A stretch of 5,594 nucleotides of DNA from contig CAMOHY010000160.1 in assembly GCA_946615495.1 (NCBI GenBank), positions 1 through 5,594 of the forward strand, written 5' to 3'. Shown piece by piece: positions 5,572 through 5,594 of the stretch. The first letter of the stretch is position 1; each line of letters opens with the position of its first letter. Under the pieces are notes generated by a model. It did not search any database, was not told the DNA's origin, and saw only the letters and a list, made by a program, of their open reading frames with translations. This DNA is from an uncultured Clostridia bacterium (GTDB taxonomy: Bacteria; Bacillota; Clostridia; Christensenellales; Aristaeellaceae). Both the position numbers and the translations under genes were made by a program.

Positions 5572-5575
5572 AAAT

Positions 5576-5594
5576 GCGCCTGTAGCTCAGCTGG
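5576..5594 (+). tRNA. tRNA gene, 5' end only (isotype uncertain, possibly Arg)
   Basis: The last 19 bases fit a tRNA start: acceptor strand GCGCCTG (5576-5582), T8 and A9 (5583-5584), D-stem GCTC (5585-5588), A14 G15 and then the invariant G18 G19 at 5593-5594. A strong promoter lies 64 bases upstream. The anticodon is outside the window; a GCGCC-type acceptor is common in bacterial tRNA-Arg, but the isotype cannot be read. Confidence 0.88.

Noticed and set aside
5521..5575. T-box-like leader (TGGAACC near 5542-5548)
   Set aside because: It precedes a tRNA rather than an aminoacyl-tRNA synthetase or amino-acid gene, the rest of the T-box core is missing, and no terminator/antiterminator pair is visible.

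Overview
The window looks like chromosome from a GC-rich Firmicute, probably a gut-type member of Clostridia. This is inferred from GC-rich coding DNA, AT-rich gaps with canonical sigma-A promoters, strong AAGGAG ribosome sites, a ppdK gene, and secreted proteins whose Cys/His motifs resemble those of clostridial surface proteins. No species can be named from sequence alone.

Layout, left to right. (1) 1-775, minus strand: the N-terminal third of pyruvate phosphate dikinase (ppdK), cut by the window edge, with its own near-consensus promoter at 862-890. (2) 1020-2306, 2492-3850 and 3879-5342, all minus strand: three paralogous genes for secreted Cys/His-repeat proteins. I do not recognise them as a named family. 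Each has a signal peptide ending A-x-A, an HxH motif just after the predicted cleavage site, tandem repeats of about 55-65 residues with five Cys and three His, a shortened final four-Cys repeat, a linker of very variable length, and a C-terminal domain of about 90 residues that looks beta-rich. (3) 5462-5594, plus strand: a strong promoter with an A/T-tract upstream element, a short hairpin-rich leader and the first 19 bases of a tRNA gene, cut by the window edge.

Transcription units. The gene at 3879-5342 has a promoter at 5404-5432 and is followed after 28 bases by the gene at 2492-3850. No terminator lies between them, and a strong hairpin terminator (2432-2469) closes the pair, so they form a two-gene operon. 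The gene at 1020-2306 has its own promoter (2350-2378) and its own terminator (974-1010). ppdK is a separate unit.

How the genes work together is inference. The three paralogs appear to be exported, Cys- and His-rich, and lack any visible wall or membrane anchor. An extracytoplasmic metal-binding (zinc-like) or structural/adhesive role fits, but no catalytic motif is visible. This family is the unusual content of the window; ppdK and the tRNA are ordinary housekeeping neighbours.
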